Origin: Plantago elongata
Taxonomy: Eukaryota > Streptophyta > Magnoliopsida > Lamiales > Plantaginaceae
Direction: 5' to 3'
Length of the DNA stretch: 25,319 nucleotides
Assembly (NCBI GenBank): GCA_036897095.1
Contig: JAYMSP010002255.1
Coordinates: 1-25,319 of the forward strand
Below, piece after piece: positions 1 through 10,256 of this stretch. The translations under genes and the position numbers were made by a program. The stretch's first letter is position 1; every line of letters starts with the position of its first letter. The notes beneath the pieces were generated by a model. That model was given only the letters and a program-made list of their open reading frames with translations. It did no database searches and was not told the DNA's origin.

Positions 1-230
1 TATTGCCTACCACTAACTTTTCTGAGAGCCCATTTTAAGCTGATACATATAATCTGGTCAGTGTATATAGAAACTTTCAACGGATAGCTAGTTAGCATGT
101 TAGTTGTTTATTTAAAATTCATTCTATTCATTAGTTTCAATGAAGCAGAAGTTATCATCAATCTGTTGAAAATAAGGGATAAACAGTTTATGATAAGCTA
201 TTGGAGACCACTAAATCCATAATCCTGCAG

Positions 231-305
231 GTTCAGTCTGAACGCGAACTGGTTGTAGTAGAGGAAATTTCTGCATTTAATCAGAAAAGAGAAAGCATGC
301 AATAG
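231..305 (+). other. Possible terminal exon of an unidentified plus-strand gene
   Basis: A splice-acceptor-like CCTGCAG ends at 230. It is followed by a 24-codon open frame starting VQSERELVVVEEISAF and closing with TAG at 303-305. The charged, helix-favouring composition (E, R, K, Q) looks more like protein than the surrounding AT-rich DNA. No polypyrimidine tract is obvious and the rest of the gene would lie left of the window, so this may be chance. I do not recognise the family. Confidence 0.2.
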
Positions 306-633
306 TATAATTCAAAAAACATTATCATAAGTATGTTCTTCATAAGTGGTTAACATGTTCTGTGTACTTGTTCAATTTGTTAAACACTAGCTAGGGTCAC
401 TAGGTTAGGTCACTTACAGTAACCTGGCTTTCTGTTTCTCTGCCTGAATAGGACATGCACTTAAGCTTCAAAAAGGCTTAATTTGTGATGAAGACTTGAT
501 GATAGCCACATTACTGAACATTAATATATGTTCTAGTGTTCTTCCATCCTACATCGTGATGAATAGAGCATATGTAGTTAGTCTCTTGAAAGCTCATGTG
601 ATAAGTACTTGGCCTTGACATGAATGGAGCTAA
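306..633. other. Stretch without recognisable gene
   Basis: AT-rich sequence with frequent stops in all frames. I see no RNA gene, repeat or clear regulatory element here. If 231-305 is a real terminal exon, the first part would be its 3' UTR. Confidence 0.4.
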
Positions 634-954
634 TTAGAACCGGGATTCGACAGAAAAACTGTCATAAGAAAAGACATCGCGTTCAGGACAAGAATCTTGG
701 TCTGTTGAATATAAAAGAGTGCCAGCTTGATGTAATGTTCCACTCTGTATGAAGTCGGTGCTCTCAAGTCCATACCAACTACTAAGATATTCTTGAACAA
801 CTTGTGTGACTGGAACACCAAGTGGCAGAACAAGTGGGGTTGTTGAGTCTGATGAGGGAGAGCACTGGAGAGAACGATGAAGACGCACAGGGTGCCAGAA
901 GCATGCATCATCACTTGATAAGGTTTCTTGGCATGTTTTCCTCAGATACAGTAT
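634..954 (-). other. Unidentified open frame, possible last exon or gene relic
   Basis: The minus-strand frame is open for 106 codons between a TAA at 955-957 and the TAA at 634-636, with no ATG in this frame. The reading is protein-like: around the middle it runs PLVLPLGVPVTQVVQEYL, followed by a Ser/Thr-rich and acidic tail ending SVESRF. It could be a terminal exon of a minus-strand gene or a decayed fragment. No convincing acceptor with a pyrimidine tract precedes it. An overlapping ATG-initiated frame (630-914) looks like a shadow. I cannot name the family. Confidence 0.22.
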
Positions 955-1060
955 TTAATTTGATCTTTGTGATTGTCTGATTGATGAGTGGATATTTTAT
1001 TCGTCTAATCTTTTTACCATATATTTTGTGAGTCTTTATCAGTTTTTGTTAGCATTTTTT

Positions 1061-1336
1061 ATGCATTTTTTAGGAAATTGTGTTTTTAGGGGAAAACATT
1101 TCATTGTGAAGTTGGAAGATTGTACGAGAGCATTTGAAGGCTCAAAACTCCATTCGAAAATGTTTGAGTGGCAATCTATGGCCATGAGAGTTCGATCCAA
1201 GCACATGCATTCCCATTTTTGGCGTATATTTGTCCAAGAAGCAGGAACGCCTCCAGGATTACAGAAGATAATCAAACTTTGGTTTTTGGCTTGGGTGCAT
1301 CCAGGATTTGTAATCAGTGAGCTTTCCATGGATTGA
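1061..1336 (+). other. Unidentified 91-codon open frame
   Basis: The first in-frame ATG is at 1061 and the stop TGA is at 1334-1336, giving 91 aa. The frame is Trp-, Phe- and His-rich (for example SKHMHSHFWRIFVQEAG) and overlaps an equally long open frame on the opposite strand (1039-1329). Either may be chance or part of a degraded gene. The local GC content is a little higher than the flanks, which is the only other hint of coding origin. No domain is recognised. Confidence 0.18.
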
Positions 1337-1970
1337 ATTATCGTCTTTAGTCAGTTTTTATATACAATTGTTTGCAGACACTTCCAGTCAAGAATAAATT
1401 ACTATTATGAGCTCGTCTATGGTCATCAGTCATCACCTTATCAGTTATCGGTAATAATCATAACAATCTGGGGAAATAAGAATTGTGAAATTCAGAAGCT
1501 TCATATGGCTTCGACATGGGACTCTATCTTTGCCCTTTTTTCTTTCAATTATTTGATTCAGAGAGCTGTTATTAATTACTGTCAGATATGCTGAGAATCT
1601 GAGATGATACTTCAGAAGAACACAAGAAGAAAAAGCTATAGAATAGATGAAAGCACAAGTCATCAAAGCCTCAATCCTAACTATACATTAATAAACCCAG
1701 CTAAATATAGGTAGCTCCATGTCATTCAAAACTAGTTGCAGTAGCTAGGTGGTTGATGATCGAAATCTATAAAGTAAACCTTCACTAAATCCCATTCCAA
1801 CTGAAAAACAACACTCCGAAAGTCTTGCACGTGGTAAACGAAGTCTAAGCTGCCATATGAACAATTACCATGGTTTCTTCTGGAAATGTCAGTCATGGCG
1901 AGTCTCAGTTATTTGACGCGCTCGTAACATATCCGAACCCATTATCAACTTCGTGTAGGCTACTGAGAGA
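1337..1970. other. 3' flank / 3' UTR side of the bHLH gene
   Basis: The bHLH gene on the minus strand ends with a TAA at 1971-1973, so its 3' UTR should occupy the upper part of this stretch. I could not find a perfect AATAAA on the minus strand close to the stop. No other gene or repeat is evident. Confidence 0.4.
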
Positions 1971-4900
1971 TTAACTGACCATGGGTGAAGCAGCACTTTG
2001 GTGAAGTTGCTCAACCATCATGTTTTCATTGGATGTGTTCTTGTGTTGAGAAGTACCCAGTTTGGCAGTTTGCTCCAGTAGGCGAACTAGCGAGAGAAAT
2101 ATTTCCATTCTTGTCACATCCCTATTAGCCTGTTGATAGGAACCCAATCAAGCATCTTATGAGACAAATGCAAGAGAAAAAGGAAGAAAGAATATATTTC
2201 GGAGAAAATGCATAACATGAGTTGCAGACTTGCAGGAAACTTGACAAGAAACCACAGAATAGAAACCTTTGTGTCTTTCATATACATTGCTAAAGCCTAA
2301 TATCCTTTCCTGTTTACAAAGTTCAAAACTTTACAACTTGGAAAGGGAAGGCTGCTGCTGTAACAGCTGGAGTATTAGGTAACAAAAGAGTTCTATACGA
2401 TGAATTCATCTAACGCAAGGGCATCTGGTTCAAATTCTATGTAACGTTAACAAGTACCAGGTAATCCCCACCCGACCCACACATCCCTTCCCCCAACTCT
2501 TGGTCAATTAGCCCCATTTGACAAGAATATACATGTAGAGTCACTACTAAACCATCAAGAAAACACCTTAAGCACATCATAGTAGAGTACACAGATGCAT
2601 GAAAATCCTAAATGCTTTGCAAAGCAAGTATTAAAAAAGTTCATTTCCAATTTAGATATCATTACCTCCACAATAAAGCGTGCCCATATCTTGTCATTCC
2701 GAGTTTCCATGACCCCCTTTAAAATAGTTAACCCCAGTCCTCTAATTATGTCAGCTATTTCCAAAAATAGACCTCTTTCTTCAAAGAACATCTGTGATAC
2801 AAGCAAAGCACGGCAATGAAACAGATGCCTTGTGAAGTAACTATACTCAATAAAGGGATATTAGTTTCTATGCACCCGGTCTATAAAACAATCAATTACC
2901 TCGATTAGCATTTGTCGAGGCTGATTTAGATCCTCAACTATGATCGGGCACAACACTGATTGTGAACCTACTTCATAGGCCCATGTCGCTCCTCCTTTGA
3001 AGTCTTCTTTCGGAAGTAAACCACCATCTTTGCTAATAACCTGAAACATAAACAAGAGCGTATCTAATTCGTCAGACTGCAGTCGATGAGTAACATAAGG
3101 GTATACCGTAGAATACCAATTCGAACCTTGGACTCTCCAATCTGCTTAAGCTTGTCGCCATGCTTTGACACACTTTGCAAGAAAAGCATATGTTTGATAG
3201 TACGTTCCAGGAGAGCATCAATACTGCACTGCTGACAAAACAAGGATGTAAGCATTGCAAGCCCGTAATAAATATCAATGCCGGGAGAAATCTAAGTATC
3301 ATAAAAACTGCAATCCATATGGTGCAAAATGAAGGCCAAGCAATAAAATCACCTTTGCCCCATTTGGCACGATCTCTCTTAATTCCTTAACACGGTCTTG
3401 AATCATTTGGCGATCCTTTGGTCTTGGTCTTGGATTCTCTCCAGGTTTAAGCCTCTTGCGATTTGTTTTTCCAGTCTCCTCTGTGTTCCTAGAATATCCA
3501 TTAGAACCACTCTTATTCTGTTTCGTGTTCTGCCCCTTTCCAGTCCATGAACTCACTTGTGATGTGTAAATTGAACTACTCTGTGAATAAGACCCAGAAT
3601 CTTCCTTAGATAACCCAGTTCTTTGTGACTTTTCACTCACTGCTCCTGACTTTTCGAGATATTTTGAAACAATGAATGACTCCTCTTTGACAGGTTCTGA
3701 AACTCCAAGCCGACCAAGTGGAAGTGAAGCTGTGGGTGATGCAGAAGAGCAACTTGTATGTGTCAAAGATGTCTTGCAAGAAACGCTGTCATCCAGGTTC
3801 TGCTTAGCAGATGGACGAACAGTAGATACCACAGCTTCCAATAGATTGTCGGAGCAACTCGGGGGAAATATCCCACTGTCCCAATTATATGCATCTGCAG
3901 TAAATTCATTGCTCGAAGAACTATTCCAGCAACCACTCATCAATTTGTTCTTGAAGTCAACCCCCAAGACATCAAATAAATCGTCACTTGATTGAGCTTG
4001 TAGACAAGAATCCTCACGATATGAACTGACCACTGGACGAACTTTACCATTTGTTTCATCCTCGGCAAAGCTAGGAAAAACTGGAGCTGTATATAGATGC
4101 TGAACACAATTTGAATTTTTGCCCAACTCACTTTTTGGTAATTTCTTCTCAACACCGTGATTTTTGCTACCCCAGCTATAAGTAACCGAGAAATTGGCAG
4201 ATGAAAAGTCAATAGAATCAGGGTTAGAATCCACCATCTTAGAAAAACTTACACTTTTAAGTTCACTTGGCGCTCGAACAGGAGTAAGATTGTCACAAGC
4301 TACCACTTTTGCATCTGCAACTGAATTTGTACCTAACACAGGTATCATATTGCTAGACATCACATTTTGGCAGAGTCCATTCTCTTCAGCCGATGGGGGA
4401 GTAACATAACCATCACTGGAGTGATAATTTAATGATGTGCCACTGGACATTCTAGAGTTGCTGAAATGGCCTTGAATGCCATCACCTGCCATGATTTGTG
4501 ATTCTGTACATCTCATGGTGCCACTGTTCAAAGCGGCTGAACTGCTAGAAGCATGTTGTTTTGTCAATATTGCACAATTTGAAGGTATCACTTCAGCTTT
4601 TGCTAGTCGATTCATTGATATATTTGGAGGGAAAAAGTCAGATTTCAGTGCTGGCGAATCTGGTTTTACTTCATGGTGGAAAATATTGGACTTTGGATGA
4701 ATTGCACCTGTATTTAAAGTTTGAAATGGTGTGACATTGGACTGCAGATTGCCAAACATAGAAATTTGATTTGAGCTTTTTACGTAGTTGAGGCCGTCAA
4801 ACAATGAAGAAGCACCCATCATATTTGATTGCAGAGATGAGTCCATGGGAATCGGATTTCCAAATAAAACTGGGACACCAATTCTTGGAGCAAGTTCTTT

Positions 4901-6787
4901 TTCTGCATAATTTTCTGATAGCAAGACGCCAGGAACATTTCCTAGCTGAAGTATTAATGACAGCACATCATTTATGAATCCCATATTCTCCATTATCTGA
5001 GAAGTAAAAAAGAGCAAGATTAACTCCAAAGAACCAACCAATGTATCAACTATCACAAATACAGAACCATAAAAACAATTTATTTCTGTCTACAAAAAAA
5101 GCATGAGAAAAGGAAGAGCATTAACTCTGTTACACCTAATTTTCCCCATCCCCTACACCATTCCCTCAAGATTATCGTTTAGTATATCAAAAGATGAATT
5201 ATGTTTAATATGTCACCTTTTCTGTTTCCTACTTGCTAAAATTTCCCGCATAGTCATTAAGCAGCGTATAAATCATGCTTGATTAGAACCGTGTTAAGTA
5301 TATGATTTCCATTCTACAGGACTTTACAAGGAATAAACACTTACTTTCTTGTATGAGCCGAACTGAACTACGCCGTGAGGAAGAACAGGAACAACTGCAA
5401 CAGTCTAATCATGGAAAAGAACAATAACAAGTTAGGTAAACAAACAAACACGGTGACATGAAAAATCCATATAAGTCATTGTTATACCTGCATTCCAGCT
5501 GCGAATTGCTGGCCTAACTCTTTCAAAACCTAAGAGATAGAACATTTTAAGAAGTGGGTTAGTCCCGTGCAAGATTAAAACTTTTCAAAATATATGTTCT
5601 TCGCATGCATATATTGGGAGATCCATTCATTACCATATATACCATATACATTTAACTTGGTTTCCACGGCTTTTATGTAGAACTATACAGAGTTTTTTAG
5701 AACCACAAATATAACGTAAGACTTTATCGTATCATCTTAATCAGCAAGAACTCAATTGTAACTTCTGCACTAACAAGAGTATCCAACAAGAATCTGAACA
5801 TTATACCTCAGGTGGATGAGTTTCTATAAAATAACTGTCAGATAGCATCCATTGATAGTTTCCAGTAAAAGCAACTCTCCCAACTAACCTGGGAAAATTA
5901 TTGGAGAAGTATCTTGAATAAGGTCGGGAATACTTATTCGCACTAAAATACAACGAAATGTAATTAAACATAATTACTAATCTCAGATTAGATAGCCATA
6001 CCCTTCTCCAACAATATTGACATGATTATCCATCATCATCTTGCTCACGAGTAATTGTGCATTGTCTCCTGCCTGCACGCAGGACCTTGAGCTACTATTC
6101 TCAGCCGAATACAACGCTTGATCATGATAACAGTCCTCCCAGATCAAAAGTCTGCGAAACGATTTGTAAAACCAAACCCTTTTAGAACATCATATTCAGA
6201 CACACTGAGTCCATGTGTAAGTGGCATATAGATGCAGACAAGAAAGACAGCAACAGAAATGAACAAATTCATTCTCACAAATAACACAACAGTATAATAC
6301 AAGGGATTCACCAGTTCAAAACAAACCCATTCTTCTCTTTCACTGAGATTCCTAGACAAACTGGATGGGACCAAACCACAAAACTCCAAAGATGGACAGT
6401 TAAAATCAGATCATAAGAGAAAAGGGCAAAAAGGACATCCAAATCCAGTTTTAGACCAATAAGATGTCAAATCATTTACTCTTTCCAACTTAATTAAGCA
6501 AGTTTAAGCATATGCCAAGAAAAACACATGAATATCATTACCTCCTAATTTGGTCAAAGAAACAGTTGAAAACAGAACAATACTTGAAGGAACATACATA
6601 GCGTATAGTATCTTAGTTATGACTAGACTAGAAATTAATAAAGATGCTAGATTTGCTCTCATTAATTCACATAAGGAAGTTAGTAAACTAACCTGGGATT
6701 TTGGCAACCAATCTTCCAAAAAACAGCATAAGACCACTGGTTGACTCCACAGAGAGTCTTCAAAGCCTCTTTCAACAAATACCCCAT
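1971..6787 (-). CDS. LHW-type bHLH transcription factor (LONESOME HIGHWAY / bHLH155-like), 10 exons, 866 aa
   Basis: Exons read on the minus strand: 6787-6693, 6151-6002, 5888-5807, 5529-5488, 5404-5345, 4996-3353, 3228-3127, 3040-2900, 2791-2666, 2129-1971. All introns are GT-AG and the sum is 2601 nt, in frame. Residues 1-143 form the bHLH-MYC_N region (starts MGYLLKEALKTLCGVNQWSY; IWEDCYHDQ; GLVGRVAFTGNYQWM). Residues 144-650 are a long Ser-rich linker. About 655-725 is the bHLH, with PRPRPKDRQMIQDRVKELRE, loop IVPNGAKCSID and helix 2 LLERTIKHMLFLQSV. About 765-835 is an ACT-like dimerisation region. The basic part lacks the canonical H-E-R E-box residues, as in known LHW proteins. Known LHW proteins heterodimerise in the nucleus with TMO5-type bHLHs to drive vascular cell division. 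The start ATG (AAAATGG) is the first in frame after the leader uORFs. Which paralogue this is (LHW, bHLH155/LHL or EMB1444) needs a tree. Confidence 0.92.
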
Positions 6788-6895
6788 TTTCTTTTCCAGC
6801 CACTCAATAATGAAAAAGGGTAAAATTTTCTCTTTTCTTTCACCAGAAAAACAAACAAAAAATAAAAATGCAAGTTCACAATTTAAGAAGCTAGC

Positions 6896-7003
6896 CTAAC
6901 TTCCTCTACAAGAGCCACGGCCAGCTTGTTTAGTTCTCAACCCACCACTACTTTTCCTCTCTGGATCCAAGTTTACTGGTTGTACAACGCTCTTTCTAGC
7001 CAT
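6896..7003 (-). CDS. uORF2 in the bHLH leader (35 aa, strong start context), candidate conserved-peptide uORF
   Basis: ATG at 7003 with G at -3 and G at +4 opens a 35-codon frame ending TAG at 6896-6898, 108 nt upstream of the bHLH start and without another ATG between. The peptide is basic (starts MARKSVVQPVNLDPERKSSG; ends GRGSCRGS). An in-frame ATG at 7066 in weak context would lengthen it to 56 aa with a hydrophobic N-terminal part. From memory, conserved-peptide uORFs are catalogued upstream of Arabidopsis LHW-family bHLH genes. I infer, but cannot prove here, that this is the orthologous peptide. The leader could instead contain an intron removing it (a GAG|GTATGG donor-like sequence overlaps the ATG). 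Confidence 0.45.
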   Translation of the reverse strand: MARKSVVQPVNLDPERKSSGGLRTKQAGRGSCRGS

Positions 7004-7082
7004 ACCTCTCAAAGAAAACGAAACCAAACAAAAAGGAAGAAGAAAGGGAATGTATTGAATGGACATGAAAAGGAAAGAAAGA

Positions 7083-7139
7083 CTACACAATACCAGTAGG
7101 CTTAAGCTCACAGTTAAAGGCAAGAATAAACTTGGCCAT
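7083..7139 (-). CDS. uORF1 in the putative bHLH leader (18 aa)
   Basis: An 18-codon minus-strand frame (MAKFILAFNCELKPTGIV) starts at ATG 7139 with A at -3 and G at +4 and stops at TAG 7083-7085. It precedes uORF2 by 79 nt. Whether it is transcribed depends on the unknown start site. No clear TATA box was found between 7140 and 7380. Its small size makes chance a real alternative. Confidence 0.28.
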   Translation of the reverse strand: MAKFILAFNCELKPTGIV

Positions 7140-8027
7140 TATCAAGAATAGGGTGAAAGAATGTAAAGATTGGAGCTTTATGCGGTTTTGAGGTGAAATG
7201 CAACAGTGGAAGTGTTTGTTTTGTTGTGGGTGATAGAGTAGGAGCATATAATGTGGGATTTGTTTGTTGGTGTTGTTGTTGTTATGAATATAAGGGAGTA
7301 CATACAATACAAGATACAACTACAAACAAGTGTAGTATGATATGATATGGGTATGAAAATGGAGGTGTATTGTATGTAATTTGTATGCTACTTTTTGGGT
7401 AGGCCAATAGTGAAGAGAGGTAACAAGGATGATGACGAACTGCTGTGGGGCTCAAATGTGATGATTAATCAATGAGAGGGTAGGTTCTCCAAACAAACAC
7501 CCCTACACTTCTATTCAATTTCTGCCCCTGCCACTGCAATGCGTCATTGAGCTTTGGAGGATGAGTCAGTCCCTTTTCTTTTCTTTTTTTTAAAGATATC
7601 GGGTCTTTTCCGATAAAACTTATAATCACAATGAATGTGAGATCCACATGTAATGACACATCGTCCCACAATATTTATGAATAGAGCTGCATTGGGAAAT
7701 ATCCGACATCAAACAAACCTTTTTTTATTACGAAATGATTTTTTGTATTTATCGTTCACTCACGATATATTTTAAAATCAGAATCATCAAGTATATATAG
7801 TTCACGGGCTTAGTCAATACTTGCGAAGTTTGAATTTATGATCGGTATGATATTTTTTAATTTGTTTTAAATTTTATTGAAATAAATTTTTCTTCAAATT
7901 ATATTTCACCAACATAATAATGGTGATTAATAACATTTTTATTAAGCAGTCATTAAAATTTTACATTTTTCCTCACTTTTTTAATTTTGACATATAAATT
8001 GTTTCTACCAATTATAATGCTAAAGAA

Positions 8028-8065
<38 letters not shown>

Positions 8066-8091
8066 TATTTATTAATCTTTTCATATATATG
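7140..8091. other. bHLH gene upstream region and AT-rich spacer
   Basis: The first 250 bases probably include the start of the bHLH transcript (CAACAACAACACC-type, CA-rich leader sequence on the minus strand) and its promoter. A TTTTCTTTTC-type pyrimidine stretch lies near 7575. The rest is AT-rich spacer ending in an AT microsatellite. No protein gene is visible. Confidence 0.4.
8033..8060. repeat. (AT)14 microsatellite
   Basis: Uninterrupted AT dinucleotide run of 28 bases in AT-rich intergenic DNA. Such loci are usually length-polymorphic. Confidence 0.95.
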
Positions 8092-8839
8092 CTCCCTCGG
8101 TATGAACTAATTTGTGTCCCCATTCAATAAAAATATACTATACAAATTTTTTCAACTGATATTATTTAATAGCAATGGGTGTTGCTATTAGTATGGAAGT
8201 CAAACGATTTAATTTTGTTTATCATGAGGATAAGTAGTACTTGTTGTACTATTAATATTTGTTTACTAGTTATATAAATGAAGTTGATCAATTATTTAGC
8301 TCGGAGTTGGTACGTAGACTATTTGGACTTCCATGATAAATAAATTAAATGTATGGTTGAACTAGTACATGCATGTGTACAATTATAAGCGTCTTTAGTT
8401 AGGAAAATATATATCTTAATTGAAATTATTGAATGAGATCTATTAATTTGGAATAACAAAGTCCAGATGCCCATACATTAGAGATGAGTTAGTAATTCTT
8501 ACACTTACATCTCAACGAACTAAGATTGAATTGTATTTTATTAATGCTAACTGCTAATCTCTTGCCACATGCATTTTATTAGCAAAAGACTAGTACAAAG
8601 ACCAAATAGTGTTGTAGAAAGATTGGTAAATATATATAGGGGTCAACTCGGAACAATTTAATTTCCTTTTTTGTATGTTCATTTCACTATTATGCATCTA
8701 CTACTTATAAACTATATGTGATTCGTATTATATTACGTGTAAATTATGTATAGTTGACGAATAGTATTTACATTTTTTATTATTTGAGCTTAAAGTGTAA
8801 ATAATAATTAAAAATTTACATTTAATCCGAAAGAGGGAG
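8092..8839. mobile_element. Possible degenerate TIR element (CTCCCTC ... GAGGGAG)
   Basis: CTCCCTCGG at 8092-8100 faces TCCGAAAGAGGGAG at 8826-8839, the type of terminus common in plant MITEs. A shorter inner inverted pair (ATGGAAGTCAAA near 8193 against TTTGGACTTCCAT near 8320) lies inside. Homology between the ends beyond the first seven bases is weak and no clear target duplication is seen, so this is tentative. Confidence 0.25.
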
Positions 8840-9204
8840 TAGTAATCGCATAATAATAAAGTACTGTGTGCGCACATTCACATTTTAAACTTTAGTGGCT
8901 ATACCTATGAAAGGGATCTCTTTTCATTTTCATGCACAGTTTTTGTGTGTACTCACTGTAGTACATCTGACAGTAACAATTTAAATCCTTACTGCAGATT
9001 TATTAGTAGCAATTAAGCTATAACAACATCATAAAATAGTTAAGTTATCATTTTCTTATAATTTTTAATTTAGTTAGTAATCACGCACACCCGATCCACT
9101 CATCCATTGTGGATATTGATTAAGTGTGAATCACATTTGTATTATTCACACACCACTCAGTAGCGTGAAGATAAATATAATTTGGATCATTCTTCGTCAC
9201 AAAA
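8840..9204. other. AT-rich spacer, nothing recognised
   Basis: No coding frame, RNA gene or repeat boundary could be supported between the putative element ending at 8839 and the MULE-like element flank at 9205. Confidence 0.4.
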
Positions 9205-9214
9205 TTTATAAAAT
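9205..9214 (+). repeat. Left target-site duplication of the MULE-like element
   Basis: TTTATAAAAT here is repeated exactly at 10247-10256, immediately outside the inverted termini. Nine or ten bases is the duplication length expected for Mutator-like insertions. Confidence 0.55.
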
Positions 9215-10246
9215 GAATCATTACAAAAACCTCCCTGAAAATATCTTGTTTTTCAAAAAACTTCATTTTTTTACTACTTTGATTTATTCTTTCAAACATC
9301 TCCTCGAATTGAATTTTATCTTTCATTGTCGTTAAGTGTCAACTAACGGAGGTCAGTCAATGAAGTCAACCGTTAGTCAACCCATATATATATAAATCAT
9401 TTTCTAAATTAAAAAAATAAATATCGATTATTACAAATTAACCCATAAAATTTATAATTCTTGTAAGTTAATAAAAAAATTCTCACTTCTCCACCACCAT
9501 CTTCCATACTAATATAGCTCCGACGGAGCTGTAAAATACAGTTTCGATCGGAGCTTTACAGCTTAAAATCGGGAGCTTTAACGACTCCGACACAGCTGTA
9601 ACACAACTCCCAAGCTCCCGATTTGGAGACATTTTCTAAAAAGGTCAACTAATAGAGGATGTAATGTATTCATTTGAAGCTTATTTGTTATGGAAAAGTC
9701 TCAGGAGAAGAACAAATCAAGGATTTGCCGAGGAAAAAGAATATCAAGGAAGCCATTTCCTTGGTTCAAGAACTGGAGATTGAAGGTGAAATTACAAAGG
9801 AGATGTTGTCTTCATCCATGCCCAAGTGGGGTTCCTCTTGCTCTTTGAATTGCATTTCAAGGAAGCAGTAGCCCACTTCTTGCTTTCAGATGATATGCAA
9901 CCTTCTGAACCTTTTCCATCCATCATGCCAGACCCCAATAGGTGGAAATTGGTGTGAAAGATGATGGTGAAGAATGAACTTTGATAAAAAAATTTGAATA
10001 TTAGTTTTTAAGAATTATAATTTTATGGGTTAATTTGTAATCACTAATTTTTTATTAATTCTGAAAATTATTTTCTTTTTTCAGAAAATAATTTTCAAAA
10101 AAAATATTTCTCCAAAAATTAAAAAAGTTGACTTTTCGATAGTTGATTCCGTTAACTAACGAAGTCAACTAACAACAGGGAGTTATGAAAAAAGGTTGGA
10201 GTTTTTTTATATATCAGTGATTTCAGGGAGGTTTTGTAATTTTCCT
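9215..10246. mobile_element. Mutator-like (Pack-MULE-type) non-autonomous element with long TIRs
   Basis: The termini are imperfect inverted repeats. The left end ATTACAAAAACCTCCCTGAA (9220-9239) matches the reverse complement of TTTCAGGGAGGTTTTGTAAT (10221-10240). Further in, ATTACAAATTAACCCATAAA (9429-9448) matches the inverted copy at about 10022-10041. Both arms also contain inverted CTAACGG/GTCAACT motifs, so the arms run to roughly 9215-9462 and 10010-10246. A 10-bp direct repeat flanks the element. No transposase is visible. The interior has a GC-richer block at about 9500-9625 with repeated GGAGCT / AGCTCC motifs, and a gene-like fragment at 9665-9957. Long TIRs plus a 9-10 bp duplication fit a MULE. 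Confidence 0.62.
9665..9957 (+). pseudogene. Captured, frameshifted fragment resembling plant VPS3/VPS39 (TGFBRAP1-like)
   Basis: Two overlapping plus frames join into one protein-like reading. Frame A (from about 9689) includes EEQIKDLPRKKNIKEAISLV followed by QELEIEGEITKEML. Near 9803-9812 the sense shifts to frame B with IHAQVGFLLLFELHFKEAVA, then HFLLSDDMQPSEPFPSIMPD and PNRWKLV, stopping at 9955-9957. From memory this order of motifs (KEAISLVEELE, KEML, FKEAV-HFLLS, MQPSE-FP-IM-DPNRW) is the central region of plant Vps39/VPS3-like vacuolar tethering proteins. The fragment lies wholly inside the TIR element. With no start region, no other domains and a net one-base shift, it is a non-functional gene fragment. 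Confidence 0.6.
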
Positions 10247-10256
10247 TTTATAAAAT
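10247..10256 (+). repeat. Right target-site duplication of the MULE-like element
   Basis: TTTATAAAAT, identical to 9205-9214, directly follows the right inverted terminus. Confidence 0.55.

Noticed and set aside
3672..4700. Plus-strand open frames opposite the large bHLH exon
   Set aside because: Antisense shadows of exon 6 of the bHLH gene, whose minus-strand frame is clearly coding.
9120..9335. Facing short open frames at the left side of the MULE-like element
   Set aside because: They run across the element boundary and its AT-rich arm on opposite strands; no protein character.
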